From NCBI GenBank assembly GCA_016296785.1, contig JAEDHX010000031.1:1-20645 (forward strand): DNA of 20,645 nucleotides, in the 5' to 3' direction. The notes under the pieces were generated by a model. That model saw nothing but the letters and a program-made list of their open reading frames with translations, did no database searches and was not told the DNA's origin. The translations under genes and the position numbers were made by a program. The DNA is from Coprococcus sp. GTDB taxonomy: Bacteria > Bacillota > Clostridia > Lachnospirales > Lachnospiraceae. Shown here one piece after another: positions 7,560 through 14,934 of this stretch. The number at the start of each line of letters is the position of its first letter. The first letter of the stretch is position 1.

Positions 7560-8585
7560 CTATACCTCTTGATTTAATGCTTTTTCCTTATTATCAGTTA
7601 GCTTCTTTGGATAAATAATCTTATTCATCACTATTGTTATCGGTTTTATCGATAACAAACAGGTTACTAAAAATGAAACTAAACAAATAGCAACCAGATA
7701 GTAATCATGAAAAATCGACTTTGCAAGACTGTTTCCCTTAAACATATTAAAGAAGAAAATTAAAGCTACATAGTGGAGTACATACACCTGCATAGTCCTT
7801 CCACCCCATTTTGTAAAAATGCTTTTTACAGATGGAATTACCGTTATCCATGCAAACACAAGAATTAATGCAGCAACATACCAGAAAAGCCTAATAAATG
7901 CTCCATATTCAGAATAATGCTTAAGACCGGCATATGAATATTTTCCCTTTAATATCTTAATTAACCACCATACACTATCTATCTTGACAAATGATATTAC
8001 CGCAGTAAAAAGAATAATAACAGCAGAAATTATCTTAGTATATATCTTATTAGATATATTGATTATATCTTCATGATTAATGTAATAACCAAGAAGGAAA
8101 AATGGATAAAATACAGCTATTCTGCTTAATGCCAAAAAAGCTCCAAAATCTGATGCGTATCCTATAATACAAGCCAGCACTACTGATGCCACAAGTGTAT
8201 AGACATGATTAAACTGCTTTAAAAACATGGTGAACAGATAAAATACACATATAGCAAATGCATACCAGGATACATCATTTATTGAAAACAACTCAAATCG
8301 ACTCGTTTTAGTACAAATCAGCTCAGCAATAAAACGCAATATCTTTGTAACAACAAACATAACAAAGAAGCTAAATACTTTATCATATCTCTTTTCATTT
8401 ATTGCATGCTTAGAAAAAAGACCTGATATAAATACAAATGCCGGCATATGAAAAGTATAAATAAAAAATATTAAACCCTTAGCCATATCTGTACTATCAG
8501 ATCTTTGCAAAAAGTGGCCTAAAACCACACACACAATTAAGAAAAATTTTATATTATCCCATTTCGCTATCTTAATTTTTTCCAT
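7560..8585 (-). CDS. acyltransferase-3 family membrane protein (OafA/fucose-O-acetylase-like)
   Basis: A 341-residue polytopic membrane protein with roughly ten hydrophobic segments. It has the family start: WDNIKFFLIVCVVLGH with the conserved histidine His24 in the first membrane helix, then FHMPAFVFISG, a strongly conserved segment between helices one and two. Members transfer acetyl or other short acyl groups from cytoplasmic CoA donors to sugars or surface glycans. It is the first gene of a two-gene unit with the SGNH protein, and a consensus promoter stands 70-98 bases upstream. The ribosome site is weak: only GGTG and GAAAG lie in front of the ATG. The product could instead act on a lipid-linked precursor of the polymer modified by the neighbouring MBOAT cassette; the sequence does not decide this. 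Confidence 0.85.
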   Translation of the reverse strand: MEKIKIAKWDNIKFFLIVCVVLGHFLQRSDSTDMAKGLIFFIYTFHMPAFVFISGLFSKHAINEKRYDKVFSFFVMFVVTKILRFIAELICTKTSRFELFSINDVSWYAFAICVFYLFTMFLKQFNHVYTLVASVVLACIIGYASDFGAFLALSRIAVFYPFFLLGYYINHEDIINISNKIYTKIISAVIILFTAVISFVKIDSVWWLIKILKGKYSYAGLKHYSEYGAFIRLFWYVAALILVFAWITVIPSVKSIFTKWGGRTMQVYVLHYVALIFFFNMFKGNSLAKSIFHDYYLVAICLVSFLVTCLLSIKPITIVMNKIIYPKKLTDNKEKALNQEV

Positions 8586-8636
8586 CTTTCACACCATTCA
8601 TCACTTAAGATAATTACAAACTTCCAGCAGATACTA

Positions 8637-8657
8637 CATTAGTAAGCAATGCTAATG
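8637..8657 (-). promoter_or_regulatory. inverted repeat at the transcription start of the acyltransferase-3 operon
   Basis: CATTAG and CTAATG form perfect 6-bp arms around a 9-base spacer and overlap the end of the predicted -10 element. The position fits a repressor operator or a stem at the 5' end of the mRNA. Confidence 0.35.
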
Positions 8658-8683
8658 ATACATAAGCGGTTTGTATTTGTCAA
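8655..8683 (-). promoter_or_regulatory. strong sigma-A promoter of the acyltransferase-3/SGNH operon
   Basis: A perfect -35 TTGACA (8683-8678) and -10 TATCAT (8660-8655) on the minus strand are separated by exactly 17 bases. The start would lie near 8648, giving a leader of about 63 bases. Confidence 0.75.
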
Positions 8684-8754
8684 CTGATTTTGCTCTTTGG
8701 GGGCTTGTAGGGTTATGCTTATTACCACAATCATAAAGCTACAGTCACTTCTCG

Positions 8755-8793
8755 TCAAAAAAACAGGAGAATATTATTAAATACCCTCCTGTT
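8755..8793 (-). terminator. intrinsic terminator after pgi
   Basis: On the minus strand AACAGGAG pairs with CTCCTGTT, and the stem can continue inward through two G-U pairs and four A-T pairs to a TAAT loop, 14 pairs in all. Seven T residues overlap the 3' edge of the stem. It lies about 40 bases after the pgi stop and separates pgi from the acylation operon. Confidence 0.85.
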
Positions 8794-8831
8794 ATATTAT
8801 AAAATACATATTAAATTTTGAATTGATTCAA

Positions 8832-10187
8832 TTAACCATTAATTCTTGCAAGAAGCTCTTTGCCAAGTTCTTCATTACCAGGCTTACCAAGCAATGCAAA
8901 CATATTCTTCTTATAGCTTTCAACACCAGGCTGATTGAATGGATTTACACCAAGTACATAACCACTAACACCGCATGCGAACTCGAATGTGTAGAATAAT
9001 TCTCCAAGTGTAAACTCATCGATTCTGTCGATATTAACCTGGATAATAGGAATACCACCATCAGCATGAGCAAGAATAGTACCATTCATAGCACTCTTAT
9101 TTGCAAAATCAACAGTCTTACCTGCAAGATAATTAAGACCATCTAAATCTGAATCCTCTTCTTCCATGATTATCTCACATGTTGGGTTTAATACATTGAT
9201 TACTGTTTCAAAATGGTTCTGTGAACCCTGCTGGATAAACTGTCCAAGTGAATGAAGGTCTGTTGTAAAGTCTGTTGCTGTAGGGAATAAGCCCTTACCG
9301 TCCTTACCCTCGCTCTCTCCGTAGAGCTGCTTCCACCACTCTGACACAAAGTGAAGAGCAGGCTCAAAGTTAGCAAGGATTTCAATTGACTTACCCTTAT
9401 TATATAAAATATTTCTTACAGCTGCATACTTCATTGCATCTGAATCATCGAAATCCTGTGAAAGACAATCCTGTCTTGCTGATGCAGCACCTTCCATAAG
9501 CTTATCAATATCAGCACCGCTTACAGCTATTGGAAGAAGACCAACTGCTGTAAGAACTGAGAAACGTCCGCCTACATCATCAGGTACAACAAATGTCTCA
9601 TATCCTTCCTCTGTAGCAAGAGTCTTCAATGCGCCCTTTGCCTTATCAGTAGTAGCATAAATTCTCTTAGCTGCCTCTTCCTTACCATACTTCTCAATTA
9701 ATTTCTTCTTGAATATTCTTGTTGCAATACCAGGCTCTGTTGTTGTTCCTGACTTTGAAATAATGTTGATAGAGAAATCTCTGTCACCAATTACCTGAAG
9801 AAGGTGAGCCATATATGTGCTGCTTATATTGCTTCCTGCATAATAAATCTCAGGAGTCTTACGAATCTCCTTATCTACTGAATTATAAAAGCTATGTCTT
9901 AAAGCTTCGATTGCTGCTCTTGCGCCAAGGTAAGAACCACCAATACCGATAACAACTAAAACGTCTGAATCTGACTGAATTTTAGCAGCTGCTTTCTTGA
10001 TTCTTGCAAATTCTTCTTTGTCATAATCAACAGGAAGGTCTATCCATCCAAGGAAATCATTTCCTTCTCCTGTCTTATTTACAAGTGTTGCCTTTGCTGC
10101 TACTACCTGATCTTTAATTGCTGCAATATCTGATGCGCTCGCCATAGCTGCAGCATTTTTAAAATCGAAACTTACTGTCTTTGCCAT
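8832..10187 (-). CDS. pgi: glucose-6-phosphate isomerase
   Basis: A 451-residue cytoplasmic enzyme that interconverts glucose 6-phosphate and fructose 6-phosphate in glycolysis and also supplies fructose 6-phosphate for amino-sugar and cell-wall synthesis. The sequence follows the Firmicutes-type isomerase (about 450 residues): VVIGIGGSYLGARAA near the N-terminus, the sugar-phosphate binding SKSGTTTEP, the central segment YGESEGKDGKGLFP with its catalytic-type glutamate, and TDLHSLGQFIQQG. AAGGAGAT precedes the ATG. The gene has its own promoter at 10232-10260 and a strong terminator, so it can be expressed alone, although I see no terminator separating it from the deacetylase gene upstream. 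Nothing is unusual about it. Confidence 0.97.
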   Translation of the reverse strand: MAKTVSFDFKNAAAMASASDIAAIKDQVVAAKATLVNKTGEGNDFLGWIDLPVDYDKEEFARIKKAAAKIQSDSDVLVVIGIGGSYLGARAAIEALRHSFYNSVDKEIRKTPEIYYAGSNISSTYMAHLLQVIGDRDFSINIISKSGTTTEPGIATRIFKKKLIEKYGKEEAAKRIYATTDKAKGALKTLATEEGYETFVVPDDVGGRFSVLTAVGLLPIAVSGADIDKLMEGAASARQDCLSQDFDDSDAMKYAAVRNILYNKGKSIEILANFEPALHFVSEWWKQLYGESEGKDGKGLFPTATDFTTDLHSLGQFIQQGSQNHFETVINVLNPTCEIIMEEEDSDLDGLNYLAGKTVDFANKSAMNGTILAHADGGIPIIQVNIDRIDEFTLGELFYTFEFACGVSGYVLGVNPFNQPGVESYKKNMFALLGKPGNEELGKELLARING

Positions 10188-10231
10188 TTTTATATCTCCT
10201 TGATTTGTAGTTTATATTACATTTATCCCTA

Positions 10232-10260
10232 ATTGTAGCATTTCAAATTCACATAATCAA
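10232..10260 (-). promoter_or_regulatory. predicted sigma-A promoter of pgi
   Basis: TTGATT (10260-10255) and TACAAT (10237-10232) on the minus strand with 17 bases between, and a TGC just before the -10 (extended -10 form). The -35 directly abuts the stop codon of the deacetylase gene. The leader is about 40 bases. Confidence 0.7.
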
Positions 10261-11172
10261 CTATTTTTCAAACATTTCATCAAGAGAACCAAAACGATAA
10301 CCTTCGTTTGTGAGATATGTCAATACATCATCAAGAGCATTTGCATTTGACTCAGACACATTATGAAGAAGAGCAATTGCGCCATCATGGTAGTATTTCT
10401 TAAAATGATCCCTTACATAGTCCTCACCCGGCTGTTTATTCACATCATAGTCAAGATACGCCATACTCCAAAATATGGTCTTATATCCCATATCCTTAGC
10501 AAGCTGCAAGGTTCTTTCACTATACTCACCACTTGGAGGTCTGAAATACATATCCATTTCATAGCCTGTTGCCTCTTTCATGTAATCAGCACATTCCTTA
10601 AGCTCTTTTTTCTGTTCTTCCACACTTATTTCCGGCAAAGTCGGATGGCTTGTAGTGTGATTACCTACAATATGTCCTTCCTCCTTCATACGCTTCACTA
10701 TATCAACATTATCCCTTATGTACGTCATGGTAACAAAAAAACATGCCGTTACATTATGCTTCTTCAAAACATCCAGCATCTTCTCGGTATATCCATTATC
10801 ATAACCACAGTCAAAGGTAAGGTACATAACCTTTTCATTCTTTTGATTTGCCTCAGCATCCACATAATATGCGTCATACTGCTCAATTTCAAAACTGTTG
10901 TCACATCCGCTCATCCCATGATTATTATCACGAACTATATACCAGGAATACATTTTATTTGGACATTCGTCATAGTTTCTAAGCAACGTCATATCCTCAG
11001 TTGCCTCTTCTGTCTCTGTTATTTTTTCTTTAGATTGCTCTTTATCTGCATCAGAATCTGACGCAAGCTTCCCGCTTTTGTCAGCTGCATCTTCCGTCTT
11101 AACTTTATAAAGACTGCAGCCTGAAAGCAGCAAAATAGCCAATAACCCTGAAATAAAGTACAGTCTTTTCAC
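10261..11172 (-). CDS. lipoprotein polysaccharide deacetylase (NodB domain, PdaA-like)
   Basis: A 303-residue lipoprotein: signal peptide with lipobox LLSGC (Cys19), a linker rich in D, E and S to about residue 60, then a NodB/CE4 domain. Motif 1 is LTFDCGYDNGYT with the metal-pocket Asp121 pair region, motif 2 is HTTSH (His172, His176), and motif 3 is RPPSGEYS. The C-terminal ALLHNVSESN supplies the late histidine. The GYDNGYT and RPPSGEYS forms resemble PdaA, which removes the N-acetyl group from muramic acid on the way to the muramic-delta-lactam of spore cortex. B. subtilis PdaA is not a lipoprotein of this kind, so a role in vegetative wall modification is also possible. Translation starts at GTG, with AGGATGG about seven bases upstream. 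It lies between a membrane protein of unknown function and pgi. Confidence 0.88.
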   Translation of the reverse strand: MKRLYFISGLLAILLLSGCSLYKVKTEDAADKSGKLASDSDADKEQSKEKITETEEATEDMTLLRNYDECPNKMYSWYIVRDNNHGMSGCDNSFEIEQYDAYYVDAEANQKNEKVMYLTFDCGYDNGYTEKMLDVLKKHNVTACFFVTMTYIRDNVDIVKRMKEEGHIVGNHTTSHPTLPEISVEEQKKELKECADYMKEATGYEMDMYFRPPSGEYSERTLQLAKDMGYKTIFWSMAYLDYDVNKQPGEDYVRDHFKKYYHDGAIALLHNVSESNANALDDVLTYLTNEGYRFGSLDEMFEK

Positions 11173-11201
11173 TGTCTACCATCCTGTTTTTTTAGACCTA
11201 A

Positions 11202-11217
11202 TACAGCAAATGCCGTA
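11202..11217 (-). promoter_or_regulatory. imperfect palindrome upstream of the deacetylase gene
   Basis: On the minus strand TACGGC and GCTGTA flank an ATTT loop; the six pairs include one G-U. A similar sequence lies at 11960-11975 in the leader of the preceding gene. A shared operator or RNA stem is possible, but not shown. Confidence 0.25.
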
Positions 11218-11238
11218 CTTTATCGCAGGAGCTTAATA

Positions 11239-11928
11239 TTAAGCGTCCGAAATAATACCCTGCAAAAGCTTTTCAAACAGCATATCACAGGCAGCGACCT
11301 GCTCATCTGTAATATCTGCCCTCTTCTTCTCGGTATCTTCATTTACATCGCTAGCGTCTACGTCATCTTCTTCCATACCAACATCACAGGCTGCCACCTG
11401 CTTCATCTCTGCCTTCATAATCCTGTTAGCAAGGGAATTGTTCAGATAGTTCTGGACACTAAGCCTTAGTATCTCCTTCTTACTAACAACATCCCACATA
11501 TTAAAGGCCACAAGCATCAGTATACATACAACAAAACCGCACCCTAGTATTGTCCTTCCTTCTTCGGATGAGCCTTTTACATAATATTGATAAGCTCCGC
11601 CTATTATGCCTGTCCCAGCTGTTAATATAAATATATTTTTTATGAAATTATTTAAGGAAACAACAGAAATCCTTCCTATTCTCATCTTTTCTATGTATTT
11701 TCCAACAAAGGAGTCCACATCCTTTATATCCACATTCAGTGAGGCTATATCCTCATATCTTTTTCTTATTTCAAGCAACGCCTTTTTTCTCGTCGCCCCC
11801 ATACTGTCTGTCGCCCTTATTAGTCTTCCAAGATATCCATTCAAAATAAATCTTGTCGTTATCCCGATAAACCCGAGAGCTACCATAATGTACACAAATG
11901 CATTCTGTTCCAGTAAAAAGTTCAACAT
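11239..11928 (-). CDS. unrecognised membrane protein with three predicted helices and acidic tail
   Basis: A 229-residue protein I do not recognise. It has a hydrophobic segment at about 10-30, a basic soluble stretch with KKALLEIRKRYED, and two further membrane segments at about 97-114 and 128-146. The cytoplasmic-type tail is rich in acidic residues (about 183-206) and is bracketed by two copies of QVAACD at 177-182 and 210-215, which come from a 20-base DNA repeat (18 of 20 identical, 11284-11303 and 11383-11402). GAGGGA is six bases before the ATG. A strong promoter stands at 12000-12029. The deacetylase gene follows after 66 bases and is probably cotranscribed, which suggests an envelope role, but that is inference only. 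A short overlapping frame (11771-12001) is a shadow. Confidence 0.75.
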   Translation of the reverse strand: MLNFLLEQNAFVYIMVALGFIGITTRFILNGYLGRLIRATDSMGATRKKALLEIRKRYEDIASLNVDIKDVDSFVGKYIEKMRIGRISVVSLNNFIKNIFILTAGTGIIGGAYQYYVKGSSEEGRTILGCGFVVCILMLVAFNMWDVVSKKEILRLSVQNYLNNSLANRIMKAEMKQVAACDVGMEEDDVDASDVNEDTEKKRADITDEQVAACDMLFEKLLQGIISDA

Positions 11929-11999
11929 ACAAATCCCTCATTTCTTTATTTTTCCCAAGACAGGCAAATGCTGTATGCTCCCTGCCTTTAGGTGTTTCC

Positions 12000-12029
12000 A
12001 TTATAGATAGTCTGTTTTTATAATTTCAA
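12000..12029 (-). promoter_or_regulatory. predicted sigma-A promoter of the membrane-protein/deacetylase genes
   Basis: TTGAAA (12029-12024) and a perfect TATAAT (12005-12000) on the minus strand with 18 bases between. The leader is about 65 bases. Confidence 0.7.
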
Positions 12030-12130
12030 TTCTTTTCATGCGACAAATATTTGCCTTTATTTTCATTATTCTGTATGATATATTTTACTTGAACTTCATA
12101 TTATAAAGCATAATATCAGCTATTAAGCTA

Positions 12131-12160
12131 TTGTAATTTCATATTAATAACTGCTATTAT
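12131..12160 (+). promoter_or_regulatory. predicted promoter of the TSCPD/murG operon
   Basis: TTGTAA (12131-12136) and TATTAT (12155-12160) with an 18-base spacer. The start would fall at about 12167, inside the first copy of the tandem repeat. Confidence 0.5.
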
Positions 12161-12163
12161 CTT

Positions 12164-12211
12164 CTGCATATGATAAAATAGCTGCATATGATAAAATAAC
12201 TGTATATGCAG
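12164..12211 (+). repeat. 18-base tandem repeat overlapping an inverted repeat in the murG operon leader
   Basis: The unit CTGCATATGATAAAATA occurs at 12164-12180 and again, identically, at 12182-12198, a period of 18 bases. CTGCATAT of the second copy and ATATGCAG at 12204-12211 form perfect 8-bp inverted arms. This may be a regulator-binding site or an RNA stem at the 5' end of the transcript. Confidence 0.6.
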
Positions 12212-12234
12212 ATAAGCAAAAGAAAATACTAACA

Positions 12235-12261
12235 TCAGGTGGTGCATGTAATAACGCCTGA
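12235..12261 (+). promoter_or_regulatory. stem-loop in front of the TSCPD ribosome site
   Basis: TCAGGTG (12235-12241) pairs with CGCCTGA (12255-12261), seven pairs with one G-U, loop of 13 bases. It ends nine bases ahead of the AGAGG ribosome site, so it could influence translation. Confidence 0.3.
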
Positions 12262-12276
12262 AGAAAAGAGGTTTAT

Positions 12277-12525
12277 ATGGTTTATAAGACAAAAGGAACC
12301 TGCTCCGTTGAGATTTCATTTGATGTTATTGATGGTGCAGTAAAAAATGTTAAGTTTGTAGGGGGCTGCAACGGCAACCTTAAGGGAATCAGTGCACTTG
12401 TAGATGGCATGAAGCCTGAAGATGTAATTTCTAAGCTTGAGGGTACAACCTGTGGTTTTAAGCCAACCTCATGCCCTGACCAGCTTGCATCTGCACTAAA
12501 AGAGTATCTTGCATCAGCTAATTAA
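12277..12525 (+). CDS. TSCPD-domain protein, four-cysteine type (TIGR03905-like)
   Basis: An 82-residue protein of the small TSCPD family named after the motif seen here as TSCPD at residues 64-68. It has four cysteines, Cys9, Cys31, Cys59 and Cys66, the pattern of the four-Cys subfamily and a plausible metal site. The TSCPD domain also occurs at the C-terminus of some B12-dependent ribonucleotide reductases, but the free-standing form has no established role that I know of. AGAGG lies five bases before the ATG. murG follows after 37 bases with its own strong ribosome site, and I see no terminator between them, so the two are probably one operon. Whether they share a function is unknown. Confidence 0.9.
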   Translation: MVYKTKGTCSVEISFDVIDGAVKNVKFVGGCNGNLKGISALVDGMKPEDVISKLEGTTCGFKPTSCPDQLASALKEYLASAN

Positions 12526-12562
12526 ACCACTTCATATATGATATTAACCGGAGGTTTACAGA

Positions 12563-13630
12563 ATGAAACGAATAGTACTAACAGGAGGCGGAACAGCAGG
12601 CCATGTAACACCTAATATGGCGCTTATTCCCGAACTTCAAAAACTAAATTACGATATCCATTATATAGGTTCTTATGATGGAATGGAAAAGAAGCTGATA
12701 GAAGATATGAACATACCATATCATGGAATATCCTCCGGAAAGCTTAGAAGATATTTCTCAATGAAGAATTTCTCTGATCCTTTCAGAGTTATTAAGGGCA
12801 TCAGTGAGGCAAAGAAGCTTCTAAAGGAGCTTCAGCCGGATATAGTTTTCTCTAAGGGAGGTTTTGTTACTGTTCCTGTTGTATTTGCGGCACACTCTAT
12901 CAAGAAGCCTGTTATTATTCATGAATCAGACATGACACCAGGTCTTGCTAATAAGCTGGCTCTTCCGAAGGCGACAAAGGTATGCTGTAACTTCCCTGAG
13001 ACTAAGGAGCTCTTCCCTGAGAATAAAGCTGTTGTAACAGGAACACCTATTAGAAGCGAACTATTTAACGGAGATGCGGTTGCTGCTTATAACTATTGCG
13101 GTTTTACTGAGCAAAAGCCCGTACTCTTAGTTGTAGGCGGAAGCTCAGGCAGCGTAATAATAAATAATGCCATTCGCGATAACCTGGACAGACTCCTTGA
13201 ACGATTTAACGTTATTCATCTTTGCGGTAAGGACAATTTAGATACAGCTCTTAACAACATACCAGGATACGTTCAGTATGAATATGTCAAAAAGGAGCTT
13301 AGCAACATGCTTGCACTTTGTGACATAATAATATCAAGGGCAGGGGCAAATGCAATTTGCGAATTACTTGCACTTAGAAAGCCTAATATTCTTATTCCAT
13401 TATCTGCTGCCGCAAGTCGTGGTGACCAGATACTAAATGCTGAATCCTTCAAAAAAAGCGGATATAGCTATGTAATTACCGAGGAGGAGCTTAATACCGA
13501 ATCACTATTTGCTGCTATTGATGATGTGTTTGGCAACAAGGAGAAATATATTAAAGCTATGGAGGCCAGCAATCTTGCCGACTCAACAGGCATTATTATT
13601 AATATGATAGAAGAGCTCGTTAATAAATAA
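12563..13630 (+). CDS. murG: MurG: UDP-GlcNAc transferase making lipid II
   Basis: A 355-residue peripheral membrane glycosyltransferase that adds GlcNAc to undecaprenyl-diphospho-MurNAc-pentapeptide (lipid I) to form lipid II on the cytoplasmic face. The N-terminal glycine loop reads GGGTAGHVTPNMAL. The second motif, HESDMTPGLANKL, is the form used by a clostridial branch rather than the HEQN of B. subtilis. The donor-site motif in the C-terminal domain is IISRAGANAICELLALRKP, with VVGGSSGS before it. Family length is about 355. CCGGAGG stands some nine bases before the ATG. The gene lies outside any division and cell-wall (dcw) cluster visible here and is paired with a TSCPD gene. A bidirectional terminator follows. 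Confidence 0.95.
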   Translation: MKRIVLTGGGTAGHVTPNMALIPELQKLNYDIHYIGSYDGMEKKLIEDMNIPYHGISSGKLRRYFSMKNFSDPFRVIKGISEAKKLLKELQPDIVFSKGGFVTVPVVFAAHSIKKPVIIHESDMTPGLANKLALPKATKVCCNFPETKELFPENKAVVTGTPIRSELFNGDAVAAYNYCGFTEQKPVLLVVGGSSGSVIINNAIRDNLDRLLERFNVIHLCGKDNLDTALNNIPGYVQYEYVKKELSNMLALCDIIISRAGANAICELLALRKPNILIPLSAAASRGDQILNAESFKKSGYSYVITEEELNTESLFAAIDDVFGNKEKYIKAMEASNLADSTGIIINMIEELVNK

Positions 13631-13644
13631 TATATTTATAAAAC

Positions 13645-13688
13645 AAAAAGGTGAAGGAACAAAAATCAAATTGTTCCTTCACCTTTTT
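13645..13688. terminator. bidirectional intrinsic terminator
   Basis: Perfect 18-bp inverted arms (13645-13662 and 13671-13688) around an 8-base loop, core GGTGAAGGAACAA, with A5 on one side and T5 on the other. It serves murG on the plus strand and the convergent gene at 13722-14222 on the minus strand. Confidence 0.95.
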
Positions 13689-13721
13689 ATGTTATACAAA
13701 ATTCCAAAAGATGTTAACCTT

Positions 13722-14222
13722 CTACTTATCTGCTATAGCATGTAAGGTAGCAACCTTCTCTGCATCATTTACAACTTCGTTATCAATAAATAATGTAATT
13801 GTTCCTCCCTTACCATCTGATGGGAAATAGAATACCACCTTAAGCGGTTTATCAATAAATGTTCCGTCAGAGCCATACTTTGATAAATCAAGACTTGCCT
13901 TAGTGCCATAGAAGGTAATTGTAATACTTCCATCTACATCTGACTCATAATACCAAGCTGTTGACTTACATACTCTCTCAAGAGCATCGCCATATGGTAC
14001 TCCGGTATCAACAACCTTTGTTGTACCATTATCCTGTGGCTCAGTAATCTTAATTATCTGTGATTTAAGACTGTCTACCTTCGCTTTTGCTTCATCATTA
14101 GTACGATACTGAATATTTGCTTTAATATACATCTTTGATGTCTCCGGTAATATACAATAAATACCAAAACAAAGTGCTGCAACAATAATTAATGCAACTA
14201 ATATCTTTATAAATACTTTCAT
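13722..14222 (-). CDS. unrecognised single-span or secreted protein
   Basis: A 166-residue protein I do not recognise. Residues 4-24 form one hydrophobic segment after a short basic start (MKVFIKI), so it is anchored or secreted with the rest outside. The outer part looks beta-rich, for example SITITFYGTK, KVVFYF and TITLFIDNE, with a helical stretch near 44-60. No catalytic motif is evident. AAGGAG precedes the ATG by eight bases. It lies 91 bases after the HD-domain gene on the same strand and is closed by the bidirectional terminator. Cotranscription with the HD gene is possible. Confidence 0.75.
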   Translation of the reverse strand: MKVFIKILVALIIVAALCFGIYCILPETSKMYIKANIQYRTNDEAKAKVDSLKSQIIKITEPQDNGTTKVVDTGVPYGDALERVCKSTAWYYESDVDGSITITFYGTKASLDLSKYGSDGTFIDKPLKVVFYFPSDGKGGTITLFIDNEVVNDAEKVATLHAIADK

Positions 14223-14260
14223 TATGACATCTCCTTACATAATATATAATAATATTTTTC

Positions 14261-14310
14261 TACTACCAGATAGTACGCATCAGGAAAAATCTGATATCCT
14301 GACCGGATGC
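14261..14310. repeat. two short inverted repeats between the HD gene and the single-span protein gene
   Basis: TACTA and TAGTA flank a 5-base loop (14261-14275), and TCAGGA pairs with TCCTGA across 11 bases (14280-14302), with GCA and TGC able to extend it across a bulge. Neither is followed by a T run on the minus strand, so they are not clear terminators. Confidence 0.3.
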
Positions 14311-14313
14311 AAC

Positions 14314-14904
14314 CTAGAACAATTCCTTCTCAAGCTGGAAAATAAATTCCTCTAACAGCTGCATTCGCTTATTATACTCAACACGTCCGGCGTCAGTCTT
14401 ACAACGTCTAATCTTAGGCTTGTTGATTCTATAGAAATTCTTTATTCTATAATAAGCACGTTTATAGCTTGCCTCATCCTCAAGAGCTGTTGCCATAGAA
14501 TCCCATAACACGCTAACAGCACCAACCTCATCAAGAAGATCAGCATCCATAACTACTTTACACTCTAAGGATAAATCTGCCTCTGTATCCTTCTCCTCGT
14601 GTATCATAATTATCTCACCAATCTTAGCAATCTTCTCCGGATCCACACCAAGACTATCAAGATATTCAACTGCAATCTCAGCGCCAACCTCTCCGTGCGG
14701 TCTGACATCATCCCAGCCTATATCGTGTAACAATGCAGCAAGAACAATAATATCCAAATCTCCACCCATCTTAGACTGAAGCTTAATTGCCCATCTGTAC
14801 ACCCTCATGGTATGTTCAAATCTGCTTCTAAATTTATAATTAGGTGGTCTGCCATTAACAGCAGTTTTCTCTTTTACAAATTCTATTACTTCAGCGTAAT
14901 TCAT
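14314..14904 (-). CDS. HD-domain metal-dependent phosphohydrolase
   Basis: A 196-residue cytoplasmic protein with the HD-superfamily ligand series: His31 in RFEHTMRV, the His60-Asp61 pair in ALLHDIGW, His70, His102 in MIHEEKD and an aspartate at 120-122 in VMDADLLDE. Such proteins hydrolyse phosphate esters of nucleotides or related metabolites with a divalent metal; the substrate cannot be read from the sequence. The C-terminal third (about 140-196) is rich in arginine, lysine and tyrosine. The ATG at 14904 is preceded by GAGGGGCGGG, an unusually G-rich ribosome site. An 8-bp inverted repeat stands about 30 bases upstream. The SRP RNA gene lies further upstream on the same strand. Confidence 0.85.
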   Translation of the reverse strand: MNYAEVIEFVKEKTAVNGRPPNYKFRSRFEHTMRVYRWAIKLQSKMGGDLDIIVLAALLHDIGWDDVRPHGEVGAEIAVEYLDSLGVDPEKIAKIGEIIMIHEEKDTEADLSLECKVVMDADLLDEVGAVSVLWDSMATALEDEASYKRAYYRIKNFYRINKPKIRRCKTDAGRVEYNKRMQLLEEFIFQLEKELF

Positions 14905-14934
14905 CTTTGCCCGCCCCTCAACTATACGTTTCGA

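Larger units (their letters stand above)
11929..12276. other. divergent intergenic region between the membrane-protein gene and the TSCPD/murG operon
   Basis: No gene seen in these 348 bases. It holds a minus-strand promoter (12000-12029), the leader palindrome at 11960-11975, a plus-strand promoter (12131-12160), an 18-base tandem repeat with an overlapping inverted repeat (12164-12211) and a stem-loop before the TSCPD ribosome site (12235-12261). Confidence 0.7.

Noticed and set aside
10363..11061. A long plus-strand open frame (232 codons) opposite the deacetylase gene
   Set aside because: It lies wholly antisense to a gene with clear CE4 motifs, has low-complexity hydrophobic composition, and no ribosome site or homology signal is evident.
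11771..12001. A 76-codon minus-strand frame upstream of and overlapping the membrane-protein gene
   Set aside because: No ribosome site at its ATG, it overlaps the better gene in another frame, and its start coincides with the predicted -10 element.
12164..12211. CRISPR or phage attachment site
   Set aside because: Only two direct copies with a one-base gap; no tRNA gene or integrase nearby.
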